Part shown: one piece after another, positions 1 through 7,716 of the stretch
Numbering within the stretch: the stretch's first letter is position 1
Layout of the letters: the number at the start of each line of letters is the position of its first letter
DNA from: JADFOB01 sp964651325
GTDB lineage: Bacteria > Planctomycetota > Phycisphaerae > UBA1845
Assembly: GCA_964651325.1 (NCBI GenBank)
Contig: CAZYXP010000037.1
Coordinates: 1 to 23,682 of the forward strand
DNA length: 23,682 nt
Direction: 5' to 3'
Made by a program: the position numbers and the translations under genes
Notes under the pieces: generated by a model
What the model was told of the DNA's origin: nothing
Databases searched by the model: none
What the model saw: the letters and a program-made list of their open reading frames with translations, nothing else

Positions 1-788
1 GCATGTTCGTCATCGGCGAGGCCGACTATCAATACCACGGCGGCAATCGCCTCGGTGCCAATTCGCTGCTCAGTTGCATCTTTACGGGCCTGTTCGTCGC
101 GCCCACGATTGAAAGCTGGCTGCACGCGCTGCCCGAGGGGTCCGCGGGAGATCAACCCACGAAGCTTTACGATCAGGCCGTTGAATCCCACAGCAGCGTC
201 GCCGATGCCCTGATCCAGTCGTCGGGGCAAGAGAATCCTTATCTTCTTCACCAGGAACTCGGCAACATTATGACGCGCAACGTCACGGTGGTGCGCAATA
301 ATAAAGACCTGAAAACGACGGTGGACAAGCTCGGCGAGTTGCAGGAGCGGTACAAGAACGTATCGCTTTCCGACAAGGGGAACTGGACGAATCAAAATCT
401 AAGCCTGGCCCGAGCGTTGGGCGACATGATTTCCATGGCCCGCGTCATAGCCCTCGGGGCGCTGCAGCGCGACGAATGCCGCGGCGTCCATTACAAGCCG
501 GAGTTTCAGATCAAGCCGCCGGATGCGGACGACAAAGCGGGGCTCCACAAGCAAGCCGAAGCGTGGTGCAAGGAATTCAAACAGATGAAGGAAAAGTGGC
601 TGAAAACGACCGTAGCCCAGTGGGGGCCCGACGGCCCCTCGATTACGTACGAAGCGGTTGATACCAGCCTGATCCGCCCGCGCCCCAGAACGTACGGGCT
701 CAAAGGGGCGGAAATCATCGAGGACGTTTGGAAAGAAATGGGCGCTAGCGAGCAAGCAGGAAAGAATACCGAGACTTCCGCTGTCTAG
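1..788 (+). CDS. sdhA: Succinate dehydrogenase flavoprotein subunit, C-terminal part
   Basis: This is the 3' end of a gene that begins left of the window; the frame is open from the first bases, so the first visible Met is internal. It encodes the FAD-binding subunit of succinate:quinone oxidoreductase (complex II), which oxidises succinate to fumarate on the cytoplasmic face of the membrane. The visible part opens with GEADYQYHGGNRLGANSLLS, the conserved glycine-rich FAD-contacting stretch of the SdhA/FrdA family. Further on it has the substrate/FAD-site pattern ARVIALGALQRDECRGVHYK (family form: ESRGxHY). The style matches the longer Bacillus-type SdhA. The iron-sulfur subunit follows 88 bases downstream. 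A membrane subunit gene would be expected upstream, outside the window. Confidence 0.95.
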   Translation, partial: MFVIGEADYQYHGGNRLGANSLLSCIFTGLFVAPTIESWLHALPEGSAGDQPTKLYDQAVESHSSVADALIQSSGQENPYLLHQELGNIMTRNVTVVRNNKDLKTTVDKLGELQERYKNVSLSDKGNWTNQNLSLARALGDMISMARVIALGALQRDECRGVHYKPEFQIKPPDADDKAGLHKQAEAWCKEFKQMKEKWLKTTVAQWGPDGPSITYEAVDTSLIRPRPRTYGLKGAEIIEDVWKEMGASEQAGKNTETSAV

Positions 789-836
789 TTTGCCGATCTC
801 CCCCAATGCGGCCTCCTTGGATTTGCGATATGCAAT

Positions 837-870
837 GGCGATGTGCTCGAAAGGCGATGTGCTCGAAAGG
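837..870 (+). repeat. Tandem 16-bp duplication in the sdhA-sdhB spacer
   Basis: The unit GGCGATGTGCTCGAAA occurs twice in perfect tandem (837-852 and 853-868) and the next GG starts a third copy. The second copy ends 8 bases before the sdhB ATG, and its GAAAGG is the best available ribosome-binding sequence for sdhB. The duplication therefore doubles the putative Shine-Dalgarno region. It may simply be a recent slippage product. Confidence 0.85.
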
Positions 871-876
871 TAGACC

Positions 877-1635
877 ATGTCACGCACCGTTAACATAAAG
901 ATTCTGCGGCAGGAGGATCCGGTACTCGGCTCCCATTGGGAAAGCTTCGCCGTTGACCACGAGCCGGGCATGAACATGACCACCGTGCTGCAGCGAATCG
1001 CCGCCAACCCGGTCACCAGCGACCAAGAGCAAACCACCCCGGTCGCCTACGATTCCTGCTGTCTTGAGGAAGTGTGCGGCGCTTGCACTATGCGCATCAA
1101 TGGCCGCGTGCGTCAGGCGTGCTCCGCGCTGGTCGATACCATCCTCGAAGAATCAAGCGGATCGATCGAAGTTGAGCCAATGAGCAAGTTTCCCGTCGTC
1201 CGCGATCTTGTGGTGGATCGAAGCGCCATGTTCGAATCGCTCAAACGCGTCAAGGCTTGGATTCGCGTGGACGGCTACCACGGCCTTGGCTCCGGACCGC
1301 GGCAGCTCGAGGCCAATCAGGAACAGGCCTATCCCCTGTCACGATGCATGACCTGCGGCTGCTGCGTAGAAGCGTGCCCCCAATTCAATGACCAAACCTC
1401 GTTTATCGGACCCGCGGCGATTTCCCAGGCCATGCTCTTCAACATGCACCCCACCGGGGGTGTGGACGCCGACCAACGCTTGGAAGTGCTCAGTCGGCCC
1501 GGCGGCATCGTCGATTGCGGCAACAGCCAGAATTGCGTCAAGGTTTGTCCCAAGGAAATCCCGCTGACCGATTCGATCGCCAAAGCCGGCCGTGACACGA
1601 CATTGTACAAAATCAAGCAGTGGTTCGGCCGATAA
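877..1635 (+). CDS. sdhB: Succinate dehydrogenase iron-sulfur subunit
   Basis: This 252-residue subunit carries electrons from the SdhA flavin to quinone through three Fe-S clusters. The plant-type 2Fe-2S ligands are C62, C67, C70 and C82 (pattern CLEEVCGACTMRINGRVRQAC, split around residues 62-82). The ferredoxin-like C-terminal half has C157, C160, C163 and C167 in the context SRCMTCGCCVEACP, then C214, C220 and C224 in NCVKVCPKEIP. Together these supply the 4Fe-4S and 3Fe-4S ligands. Length is normal for the family. The ATG at 877 follows GAAAGG. It lies in the same orientation 88 bases after sdhA and is almost certainly co-transcribed with it. No further sdh gene follows, so the order here is A then B, with the membrane anchor probably upstream. 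Confidence 0.95.
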   Translation: MSRTVNIKILRQEDPVLGSHWESFAVDHEPGMNMTTVLQRIAANPVTSDQEQTTPVAYDSCCLEEVCGACTMRINGRVRQACSALVDTILEESSGSIEVEPMSKFPVVRDLVVDRSAMFESLKRVKAWIRVDGYHGLGSGPRQLEANQEQAYPLSRCMTCGCCVEACPQFNDQTSFIGPAAISQAMLFNMHPTGGVDADQRLEVLSRPGGIVDCGNSQNCVKVCPKEIPLTDSIAKAGRDTTLYKIKQWFGR

Positions 1636-1750
1636 TCCAGCTATCATCATCCGCGCGAAACGCCGATTTGTAAGCGAGCGCGCTGACCGCGCCGTAGCCA
1701 CGCCGCTTCGCTGGTAAGCTACTGGATTCAAGATAGAGGAACCCGCGACG

Positions 1751-3295
1751 ATGAAGATCTCTGCAACCATGGTGTCTCTTTGTATTGGTGTACTTGGTGC
1801 CGGGCCGGTGCCGGCCGCGCCCTTCGACGTCGAGAATCCGCCGCAGGGACGCTTCAGCGACGAGTGGCTAGATTTGCACCTGATGGGCGGCAAGGTCGGA
1901 TACGCCCATAGCACCATGAGCCGCAACGGGGACGTGATCACCACCGCCATGGACATGCACATGCGCATGGGGCGTGTAGATCAGCCGATCAAGGTCGACA
2001 TCACCCAATCCACCGAGGAATACCTCAGTGGCAAGCCGATTCGTTTCTCAACTAGGACCCACGCGGCCGCAATTGCCATGCAGGTGGCCGGCACGGTCAA
2101 GGACGGGCGTGTGACGATTGTAACGTCGCAGTACGGCATGGACCAAACGCAATCCTTCGACTTTGCCCCCGAGTCCATCATGGCCTGGGGTTTGTATCGC
2201 GAGTCCATCCGCCGGGGATTCACGCCGGGAACCGAATACACGCTCAAGACCTATGCCCCCGACATTCGATTGGACGGGCCCGTGCCGGTTAAGATCAGCG
2301 TCGGACAGTGGGAGACGTTTGAACACCACGGCACCCAACGCGGTCAAAAACTCCTTTCCACTATGGACGCTCCGATTGGTAAACTCGACGTAACGACCTG
2401 GGTTGATGCCGACGGCGTGCCGCTAAAGATGGTCGTCCCCGCGCCAGGCATGGGGGATATGTCGCTGTACGCCACGAATCAGGCCTCGGCGTTGGCTGAG
2501 TTCGTGCCGCCCGAGATGTTCATGACCAGCACGGTCAAAGCCGAGCGGACGCTGGACTACAAGAATATTGCCAAGATCAAATTCGCAATGCGCCCCCGGG
2601 AAAAAGGGGCCGAACTAGGCGCCGTACCCCAGACCGGCATGCAATCGGTACGCTCCGGCAAGGATGGCGTTTCGACTATTCTCGTCCACAGACAGGATCA
2701 CCATAAACCGGAGGGCGCCGTGAAAGAGACGGACGCCGATATGGCGGAATACCTTTCGGCCAACCTCATGATCAATACCAAGGATCCTAAGCTCATCGAA
2801 CTCGCCCACCAGGCCGCCGGCGGCGAGAAGGATCCCTACAAGCTCGCCGACAAGCTCCGTCGCTTCGTCACCGAATACATCACCGAAAAAAACCTCACCG
2901 TCGCCTTTGCCACGGCCAGCGAAGTCTGCCGGACCAAGGAGGGCGATTGCAGCGAGCATGGCATCCTGCTCGCCGCCCTGGGCAGGATCAACGGCCTGCC
3001 GTCGCGCGTGGTGGCGGGGATCGCTTATGTGCCGCTCTTTGGGAATCAGCAGGACATCTTCGGTTACCACATGTGGACCGAATTCTACATCGACCACCGA
3101 TGGATCAATGTCGATGCGGCGCTGCGTGAAACCCGGTGCAACCCCGCCCGAATCGCCATGGCCACCTCATCCCTCAAGAACGCCGGCATGGCCGATTTGA
3201 GCCTGCCCCTGCTCAAGAAAATCGGCGCGATTGATCTGGAAGTTCTGGAAATCGACGGCAAACCCGTCCCGGTTTCGACGGACCGCGGCAAATAG
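1751..3295 (+). CDS. Secreted transglutaminase-like superfamily protein
   Basis: This 514-residue protein has a Sec-type N-terminus: a short basic start, a hydrophobic stretch to about residue 22 and an AA-containing cleavage region. Export to the periplasm or cell surface is therefore likely. Residues 30-320 form a beta-rich region without a recognised motif. The C-terminal third is a transglutaminase-like (papain-fold) domain. Its probable catalytic triad is C400 in EGDCSEHGILLAALGRINGL, H440 in GYHMWTEFYID and D455 in WINVDAAL, with family-typical spacing and the usual LPSRVVAGIAY strand between. Such bacterial domains are thiol hydrolases or cross-linking enzymes; the substrate cannot be read from sequence. 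The start follows AGAGGA at about 11 bases. It stands alone between sdhB and an exported flavoprotein. Confidence 0.85.
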   Translation: MKISATMVSLCIGVLGAGPVPAAPFDVENPPQGRFSDEWLDLHLMGGKVGYAHSTMSRNGDVITTAMDMHMRMGRVDQPIKVDITQSTEEYLSGKPIRFSTRTHAAAIAMQVAGTVKDGRVTIVTSQYGMDQTQSFDFAPESIMAWGLYRESIRRGFTPGTEYTLKTYAPDIRLDGPVPVKISVGQWETFEHHGTQRGQKLLSTMDAPIGKLDVTTWVDADGVPLKMVVPAPGMGDMSLYATNQASALAEFVPPEMFMTSTVKAERTLDYKNIAKIKFAMRPREKGAELGAVPQTGMQSVRSGKDGVSTILVHRQDHHKPEGAVKETDADMAEYLSANLMINTKDPKLIELAHQAAGGEKDPYKLADKLRRFVTEYITEKNLTVAFATASEVCRTKEGDCSEHGILLAALGRINGLPSRVVAGIAYVPLFGNQQDIFGYHMWTEFYIDHRWINVDAALRETRCNPARIAMATSSLKNAGMADLSLPLLKKIGAIDLEVLEIDGKPVPVSTDRGK

Positions 3296-3412
3296 CCGCA
3301 GCGTTCGACCACCTCAAACCCAAGGCGAAACTCACGCGCCATTTCGGCCATTGATCGCGAAAAAGTCGTCCGGGCCGACCGTGATCGGGGCGAATCCAGC
3401 CGCGTTTTGTTG

Positions 3413-3426
3413 AAACACCGGTGTTT
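3413..3426. promoter_or_regulatory. 14-bp perfect palindrome, possible operator
   Basis: AAACACCGGTGTTT is its own reverse complement. It lies immediately upstream of the putative -35 element at 3433, where an activator or repressor site for the downstream flavoprotein gene would be expected. No T-run follows, so it is not a terminator. Regulator unknown. Confidence 0.45.
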
Positions 3427-3432
3427 GAGGCC

Positions 3433-3461
3433 TTGGACGATGGCCTCCTTTAGGTTATAAT
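3433..3461 (+). promoter_or_regulatory. Putative sigma-70-type promoter for the FAD oxidoreductase gene
   Basis: A perfect -10 box TATAAT sits at 3456-3461. A -35-like TTGGAC is at 3433-3438 (only the TTG matches consensus), with an optimal 17-base spacer. It lies about 96 bases upstream of the ATG at 3558 and is preceded by a 14-bp palindrome. The -10 is strong and the -35 is weak, which would suit an activated promoter. Confidence 0.5.
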
Positions 3462-3557
3462 GCCATAGGCCTGTGGTCTACAAGTAGACTCGTTCGACAT
3501 TCGAAGGTGGCCGATCGTTGCCTAGCTGCTGTCGCTGCTTAATTGGGGAGAAGGGCC

Positions 3558-5300
3558 ATGGCCACACGTCGCGAATTTCTCGGAAAGGGTTTTGGAGCCG
3601 TCGCGGCTGGGCTCGCGGCGAACTCGAGTTGGGCATCGCCCGCGCTCACGAGGGCCGGCGGAACAGGCCCAACGCGCGGTGAACATTCGAATGCCGGAGA
3701 TTCCGCGCCGGTTGCGCCGATCGCATTGAATCCAAGCTCCATCGAAATCGAAGGCATCCGTTTTGCCCGGTGGTTCACAGGGGATGACTTCCCCGAAATC
3801 GGTGCCAATCACTTGCCGATTCCGCCTTTCGTTGCGCCATACACCCCTGCAAACCTGCCTGCACCTTCGGAAACGGTGGACGTATGCGTGGTGGGAGGTG
3901 GCATTTCGGGTTTGTCCGCCGCCTACATGTTGCGTGGTTTTCACCCGGTCTTGCTTGACCCCCATCAAAGATTCGGCGGCAACGCCCGCGGAGAAAACTG
4001 GGCCGGCAACAAGTATTCGCTGGGTTCCGCGTACGTCATCACTCCCGACGCCGGCTCTTTCCTGGAATCGTTCTACGCCGAGCTCGGGTTGGATCAGGTC
4101 TTTCGTGTCAGCGGTCCGCCCGACCCGATTGCCACACAGGGAAGAATCATCAACGATTTCTGGACCGCAGGCGGCTCCGCGCAGATTCCCGATGCCGCCC
4201 CCTTTTCCGACTACGCCAGTGTTGTCAACTTTATGGCGCTAGAAAGCTATCCCGACATCCCGCTGGATACCGCCGACCCCGAAAACCAGTGGATCTTGGA
4301 TCTGGATCGAAAGACGTTCAAGCAGGATCTCCAGGAGCGGATGACGTATGACATTCCACCTCTGCTCGAGCAGGCGATTCAGGCTTACTGCTTTTCGTCG
4401 TTTGGGGCTCGGTGGGATGAAATCTCGGCGGCCGCGGGCTGGAATTTTGTCGCGGCCGAGGAATTCGATCGTTGGGTATTCCCGGGAGGCAACGCCTATA
4501 TGGCCCAGATGCTCTGGCGGAAACTCCGCCAAATCGAGCTGGATCGGCCGGGGCCGGCCGGGCCGATGCTGCGCAACAAGAGTCTGGCGGTGGATGTGCG
4601 GCTCACCGGCGATCAGGTGCAAGTTACGTATGTCGATCGCAAAGGGACCCTTCAATCGCTATTGGCTCGGCGCGTCGTTATGGCCTGTCCTAAGTTTGTT
4701 TGCAAGCGCATCATGCATGGAGTGGAATCGGCGGACCCCGAAAAGTTTTCCGCCATGGGAATGCTGCAGTACCCTGCGTACATGGTCGCCAATGTCTTGT
4801 TGAACCGGCAACTCGATACGGATTTCTACGACGTATTCCTGCTCAACGATGACAATCAACCTCCTTCGTCAGACGGCGATAATTGCGAAACACGTCCCGT
4901 GGCGGATGTGCTCAACGGCGATTACACCGATCCGGGCGGGACGTCCCGTTCGGTGCTGACTTTGTACTGGCCCGTGCCCGGACATTGGATGCGCTATTGC
5001 CTAGCCTTTGAATCGCCGTACGAGCGTTTTGTCCAGAAGATTCTGCCCCAGATCGATGGAATTCTCGGCACGGTGGGCGCCGACCGAAGCGACATCGCAC
5101 AAATCCGCCTTAGCCGGTGGGGTCACGCCCTTCCCGTGGCAGCCCCGAACCTCATCGCCGATGGGATCATCGATCACCTGCGCAGGCCATTTGAGGGTAG
5201 CGTTTACTTTGTCAACCAGGACAATTGGGCGCTCCCGGCGATCGAGAATTCCGTTCTGGACGCCCGAATCATGACCGACCAGATTCGCGGCGACTTGTAG
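3558..5300 (+). CDS. Tat-exported FAD-dependent amine oxidase-like oxidoreductase
   Basis: This 580-residue protein starts at the ATG at 3558, which follows GGGGAGAAGG closely; a TTG 15 bases upstream is in frame but less likely. The N-terminus TRREFLGKGFG and the following Ala-rich stretch form a twin-arginine signal, implying export of a folded, cofactor-loaded protein. Residues 107-118 (VDVCVVGGGISG) are the Rossmann GxGxxG for the FAD ADP moiety, followed by the acidic strand end LLDPHQRFGGNAR. The C-terminus (YFVNQDNWALPAIENSVLDA) corresponds to the second FAD-contacting segment of flavin amine oxidases. Size, Tat signal and layout recall spermidine dehydrogenase SpdH of Pseudomonas, but the substrate is not determined. 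A general NAD(P)-binding/FAD oxidoreductase label is safe. Confidence 0.8.
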   Translation: MATRREFLGKGFGAVAAGLAANSSWASPALTRAGGTGPTRGEHSNAGDSAPVAPIALNPSSIEIEGIRFARWFTGDDFPEIGANHLPIPPFVAPYTPANLPAPSETVDVCVVGGGISGLSAAYMLRGFHPVLLDPHQRFGGNARGENWAGNKYSLGSAYVITPDAGSFLESFYAELGLDQVFRVSGPPDPIATQGRIINDFWTAGGSAQIPDAAPFSDYASVVNFMALESYPDIPLDTADPENQWILDLDRKTFKQDLQERMTYDIPPLLEQAIQAYCFSSFGARWDEISAAAGWNFVAAEEFDRWVFPGGNAYMAQMLWRKLRQIELDRPGPAGPMLRNKSLAVDVRLTGDQVQVTYVDRKGTLQSLLARRVVMACPKFVCKRIMHGVESADPEKFSAMGMLQYPAYMVANVLLNRQLDTDFYDVFLLNDDNQPPSSDGDNCETRPVADVLNGDYTDPGGTSRSVLTLYWPVPGHWMRYCLAFESPYERFVQKILPQIDGILGTVGADRSDIAQIRLSRWGHALPVAAPNLIADGIIDHLRRPFEGSVYFVNQDNWALPAIENSVLDARIMTDQIRGDL

Positions 5301-5850
5301 CCGTAGCCGTCGGGCCGCGATGCCCCGGCAAGGCCTCCGTAGCTAGGTTCGCCGCGGTTGGACCGGTAACCCCTGACGCGGCCACCTTCCACCGCCTATC
5401 TCCGAGCTTGCATCGACGCCGTGTCCCGCCAGGGCGCTCGGCGGCACCGAGCCCGACCGTCGTTTGTTCTCGGACGATCACCCAACGTCCGTCCCACGTG
5501 TTGCGTGCCACGTCGAAGTCGCTTGAATTTTGACTCCCATCAACCGTCTCGATCGCCGAAGCACCAATAAGAAGGAATTCCTTTTTGCGGTTTGCCTTGC
5601 GGTCCAACGTATTGAAATCTTAGCTTCAGAAAGAGGAGGTCTGTTGGAAGCGGGGCTTCGGCACACCGACACGCACGCCGCCGTTGAGACTTCTTACGGA
5701 TGTCGAAATTGGCGGCGCGGCGGTGCGGTGAGGACGGCCGGTAGCTCAGGGAATCCCATATGGGGGGATTCCTACGTTGTGGAGAAAGCGAAGACTGCCT
5801 CGTGTGAGAGGTGGTTGTTCTCGGACGCGTTCCTTGCAGGAGAAAGTGAA
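5301..5850. other. 550-base intergenic region with palindromes and no supported gene
   Basis: No convincing coding sequence was found. The frame of the downstream lipoprotein is open back to about 5530, but the extension reads as arginine- and tryptophan-rich sequence with no signal peptide or RBS-supported start. The region holds the 12-bp palindrome AAGGAATTCCTT (5572-5583). It also holds an anti-SD-like AGGAGGT (5634-5640) followed only 3 bases later by an in-frame TTG, and the inverted repeat at 5750-5772. A long regulated leader for the lipoprotein, or a small RNA, is possible. Confidence 0.5.
5750..5772. promoter_or_regulatory. Inverted repeat upstream of lipoprotein gene
   Basis: GGAATCCC and GGGATTCC form an 8-bp inverted repeat around a 7-base centre. 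Nested inside is a perfect 10-bp palindrome CCCATATGGG (5755-5764), so two alternative symmetric pairings exist. It ends 78 bases before the lipoprotein ATG. It could be an operator or a leader-RNA hairpin. No T-run follows, so it is unlikely to be a terminator. Confidence 0.4.
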
Positions 5851-7554
5851 ATGGCTAGGCGATTGTTTTTGCCGGTCTCGGCAATGGCGGTGGCGGTGTG
5901 CAGCGGATGCGCGTCGTCATCCTCTCGTGAAGCGTGGATGTCGGACGCGCAAGTATCCGTGCGGTTTGTGGTGGCCCCGACTGGAGTTGCATTCACGGAT
6001 GCTTCCTCGGACACCTCAAGTCCGCGACTGGTCGCCGATGTCTTAGGCGGTGGATTGGTCGATGAGCCGGTGTGGAGTTCCTCGGGTCAACCCGAATCCA
6101 ATCCCTATCATGTCGTGCTGTGGGGTGGTGCCTACGGCGGCGCCGATGTCACCAGCGCTGCGGTGCCTTTGCCTACTGGCCCGTATACGTTCGGATTGTT
6201 TGATCAGGAAGCGGGCGCGGCCTATCAGGGCTGGATCAACGTCAACCAACCCGGCGACGACCTGGTAAGTGTCATGTCGTCGTGGCAGAAAGCCGTGGAC
6301 GCACAGCAGCGGTGGTTGGGCTACGACCAGCGGATCGGTGGGGCGTTCAACGACCCGGATCATGGGTCCTTCAAGACGTTCCAGAAGCAGATTCGCGGCC
6401 TGAAGAATCTCGAACGTCGCATCGGCAAGGCCATCGCGGCCGAGAAGCGCGCCGTCGAAAATCGCAACAAGGCGCTTGCGACCTTCAGCGAAAGCGCCGA
6501 CGTACTGCTGATGCCGGGCGCCGGCGACTTCTTCCGTCCCTCGACGCTGCCGGCATTCGGCACCGCCGAGCTCGCCTCCATCCGTGATGGCCAGCCGCTC
6601 ACTAAGGTTGTTCTTCTGGCCGACTACGCCGCGACGAAGGAAAAGGTCCGTCGTGTCAACGAGCTTCGCGCCGATCTGGAACGCAGCCGCGAGGTCTTCA
6701 TCGAAGAAGCCAAGCGCATCAAGCGGCTCCAGGGGTACTATGCGATCACGAATCACCTCTACCACCACAACGAAAAGTTCGTCAAGTGCGAAGCCCGCTT
6801 GCAGGAAGTCAAGGGCATGATTTCGTTGGCGGATCGCCAGATCAAAGAGCACCGCCAGCGCTGCCGTGCGTTGACGTTTGTTGCGGCTCTGTTTTCTCCG
6901 AACGATTCTTCCAACGCGTTTGACGATGACATGCGATCGCTGCAGCGTACGCGGATCGTCCTCGAGGAGCATCGCCAGCGTTTCGCCCTCAAGCTCGCCG
7001 CTGTGACGCCCACGAATCCCAAGCGGGCTGCCGTCCAGCGTGACCTGCAGCAGGCCATCGCGCGGATCGAAGCCGTCGATAATGAGCTGAACGACATTAC
7101 CGACGCGCGGGTGGCGCTGGGAACTTTGAAGGATTCCACGTCCATCATCCATCGCTACGGCGCGACGCGGGTCATGACGGCCGCGATCATGGATCAGACG
7201 GTTCCGGAGTATCTCGTCGATGCGATCGAGCGGGAGTCCCTCATGACGGTCCGCCTGCAAGCCACGGATTCGCTGTACACGCCGAACAAGACGGTGGCGA
7301 ACGGCTACTCGCCGAACCAAACGGGCGGGAACGGATTCACGTCGATCCGAACAAGTTCGAGCGGCTTCACCTCGACGCCGACGGGTTCGAATGGTTTCAC
7401 GTCGACTCGAACGATTCCGGCTGGCTACACGCCGACTGCGTCGGCTTCGGCCAACGAGTCGTCGACAACGACCAAGCCCAAGGATAAGTCGAATACGAAG
7501 ACTACGACTAAGACTAAGACGAAGACCAAGAAATCCTGGTGGGGCTGCCGGTAG
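5851..7554 (+). CDS. Coiled-coil lipoprotein with repetitive C-terminus, function unknown
   Basis: I chose the ATG at 5851 (567 residues) because it has GGAGAAAG directly upstream and begins with a lipoprotein signal: MARRLFLP, a hydrophobic core, and lipobox-like VCSGC with C20 as the lipidated residue. Residues about 175-430 are helical, rich in Arg, Lys, Glu and Gln, and typical of long coiled coils (for example ERRIGKAIAAEKRAVENRNK). A Ser/Thr/Asn-rich zone of decapeptide repeats follows (about 475-534), then a Lys/Thr-alternating tail ending SWWGCR. No known domain was recognised. The design suggests an outer-membrane or periplasmic structural protein anchored by lipid, with a positively charged tail for wall or nucleic-acid contact; this is inference. 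A strong terminator follows at 7615. Confidence 0.7.
   Translation: MARRLFLPVSAMAVAVCSGCASSSSREAWMSDAQVSVRFVVAPTGVAFTDASSDTSSPRLVADVLGGGLVDEPVWSSSGQPESNPYHVVLWGGAYGGADVTSAAVPLPTGPYTFGLFDQEAGAAYQGWINVNQPGDDLVSVMSSWQKAVDAQQRWLGYDQRIGGAFNDPDHGSFKTFQKQIRGLKNLERRIGKAIAAEKRAVENRNKALATFSESADVLLMPGAGDFFRPSTLPAFGTAELASIRDGQPLTKVVLLADYAATKEKVRRVNELRADLERSREVFIEEAKRIKRLQGYYAITNHLYHHNEKFVKCEARLQEVKGMISLADRQIKEHRQRCRALTFVAALFSPNDSSNAFDDDMRSLQRTRIVLEEHRQRFALKLAAVTPTNPKRAAVQRDLQQAIARIEAVDNELNDITDARVALGTLKDSTSIIHRYGATRVMTAAIMDQTVPEYLVDAIERESLMTVRLQATDSLYTPNKTVANGYSPNQTGGNGFTSIRTSSSGFTSTPTGSNGFTSTRTIPAGYTPTASASANESSTTTKPKDKSNTKTTTKTKTKTKKSWWGCR
7273..7452 (+). repeat. 30-bp coding tandem repeats in the lipoprotein C-terminus
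   Basis: Six degenerate 30-base units encode ten-residue repeats of the form (N/S)G(F/Y)(T/S)(S/P)xxTxx, seen as NGYSPNQTGG, NGFTSIRTSS, SGFTSTPTGS, NGFTSTRTIP and AGYTPTASAS. The units differ at many third positions, so the array is old or under selection for the peptide. It may still vary in copy number between strains. Confidence 0.8.
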
Positions 7555-7614
7555 GCGTGCCTTGGGCCTAAGGGCTCATAGTTAGCAAAAGCAACGATTA
7601 TTGGATCGCGGCAG

Positions 7615-7646
7615 AAGCGCCGCCCCTAATTGGGGCGGCGCTTTTT
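7615..7646 (+). terminator. Rho-independent terminator after the coiled-coil lipoprotein
   Basis: AAGCGCCGCCCC pairs perfectly with GGGGCGGCGCTT around the loop TAATT, and the T-run starts inside the 3' arm (7642-7646). It lies 60 bases after the stop codon and separates the lipoprotein from the DUF1571 gene. Confidence 0.92.
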
Positions 7647-7716
7647 CCCGTGGATACGTCACGCCTCGGGGTTCGCACCCCAACAATAATGAGCCGCTAC
7701 GAAGGAGGGGGGGCCT

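Noticed and set aside
5737..5772. tRNA-like GGTAGCTCAG followed by a hairpin
   Set aside because: It matches the D-arm box of tRNAs, but no acceptor stem, anticodon arm or T-arm can be built around it.
5530..5850. 107-codon N-terminal extension of the coiled-coil lipoprotein
   Set aside because: It would bury a good lipoprotein signal peptide and its RBS; the extension has no signal and reads like untranslated sequence.
6043..7320. 425-codon open frame on the - strand
   Set aside because: It lies entirely antisense to the coiled-coil lipoprotein, has arginine-rich composition typical of GC-rich shadow frames and no RBS or domain.
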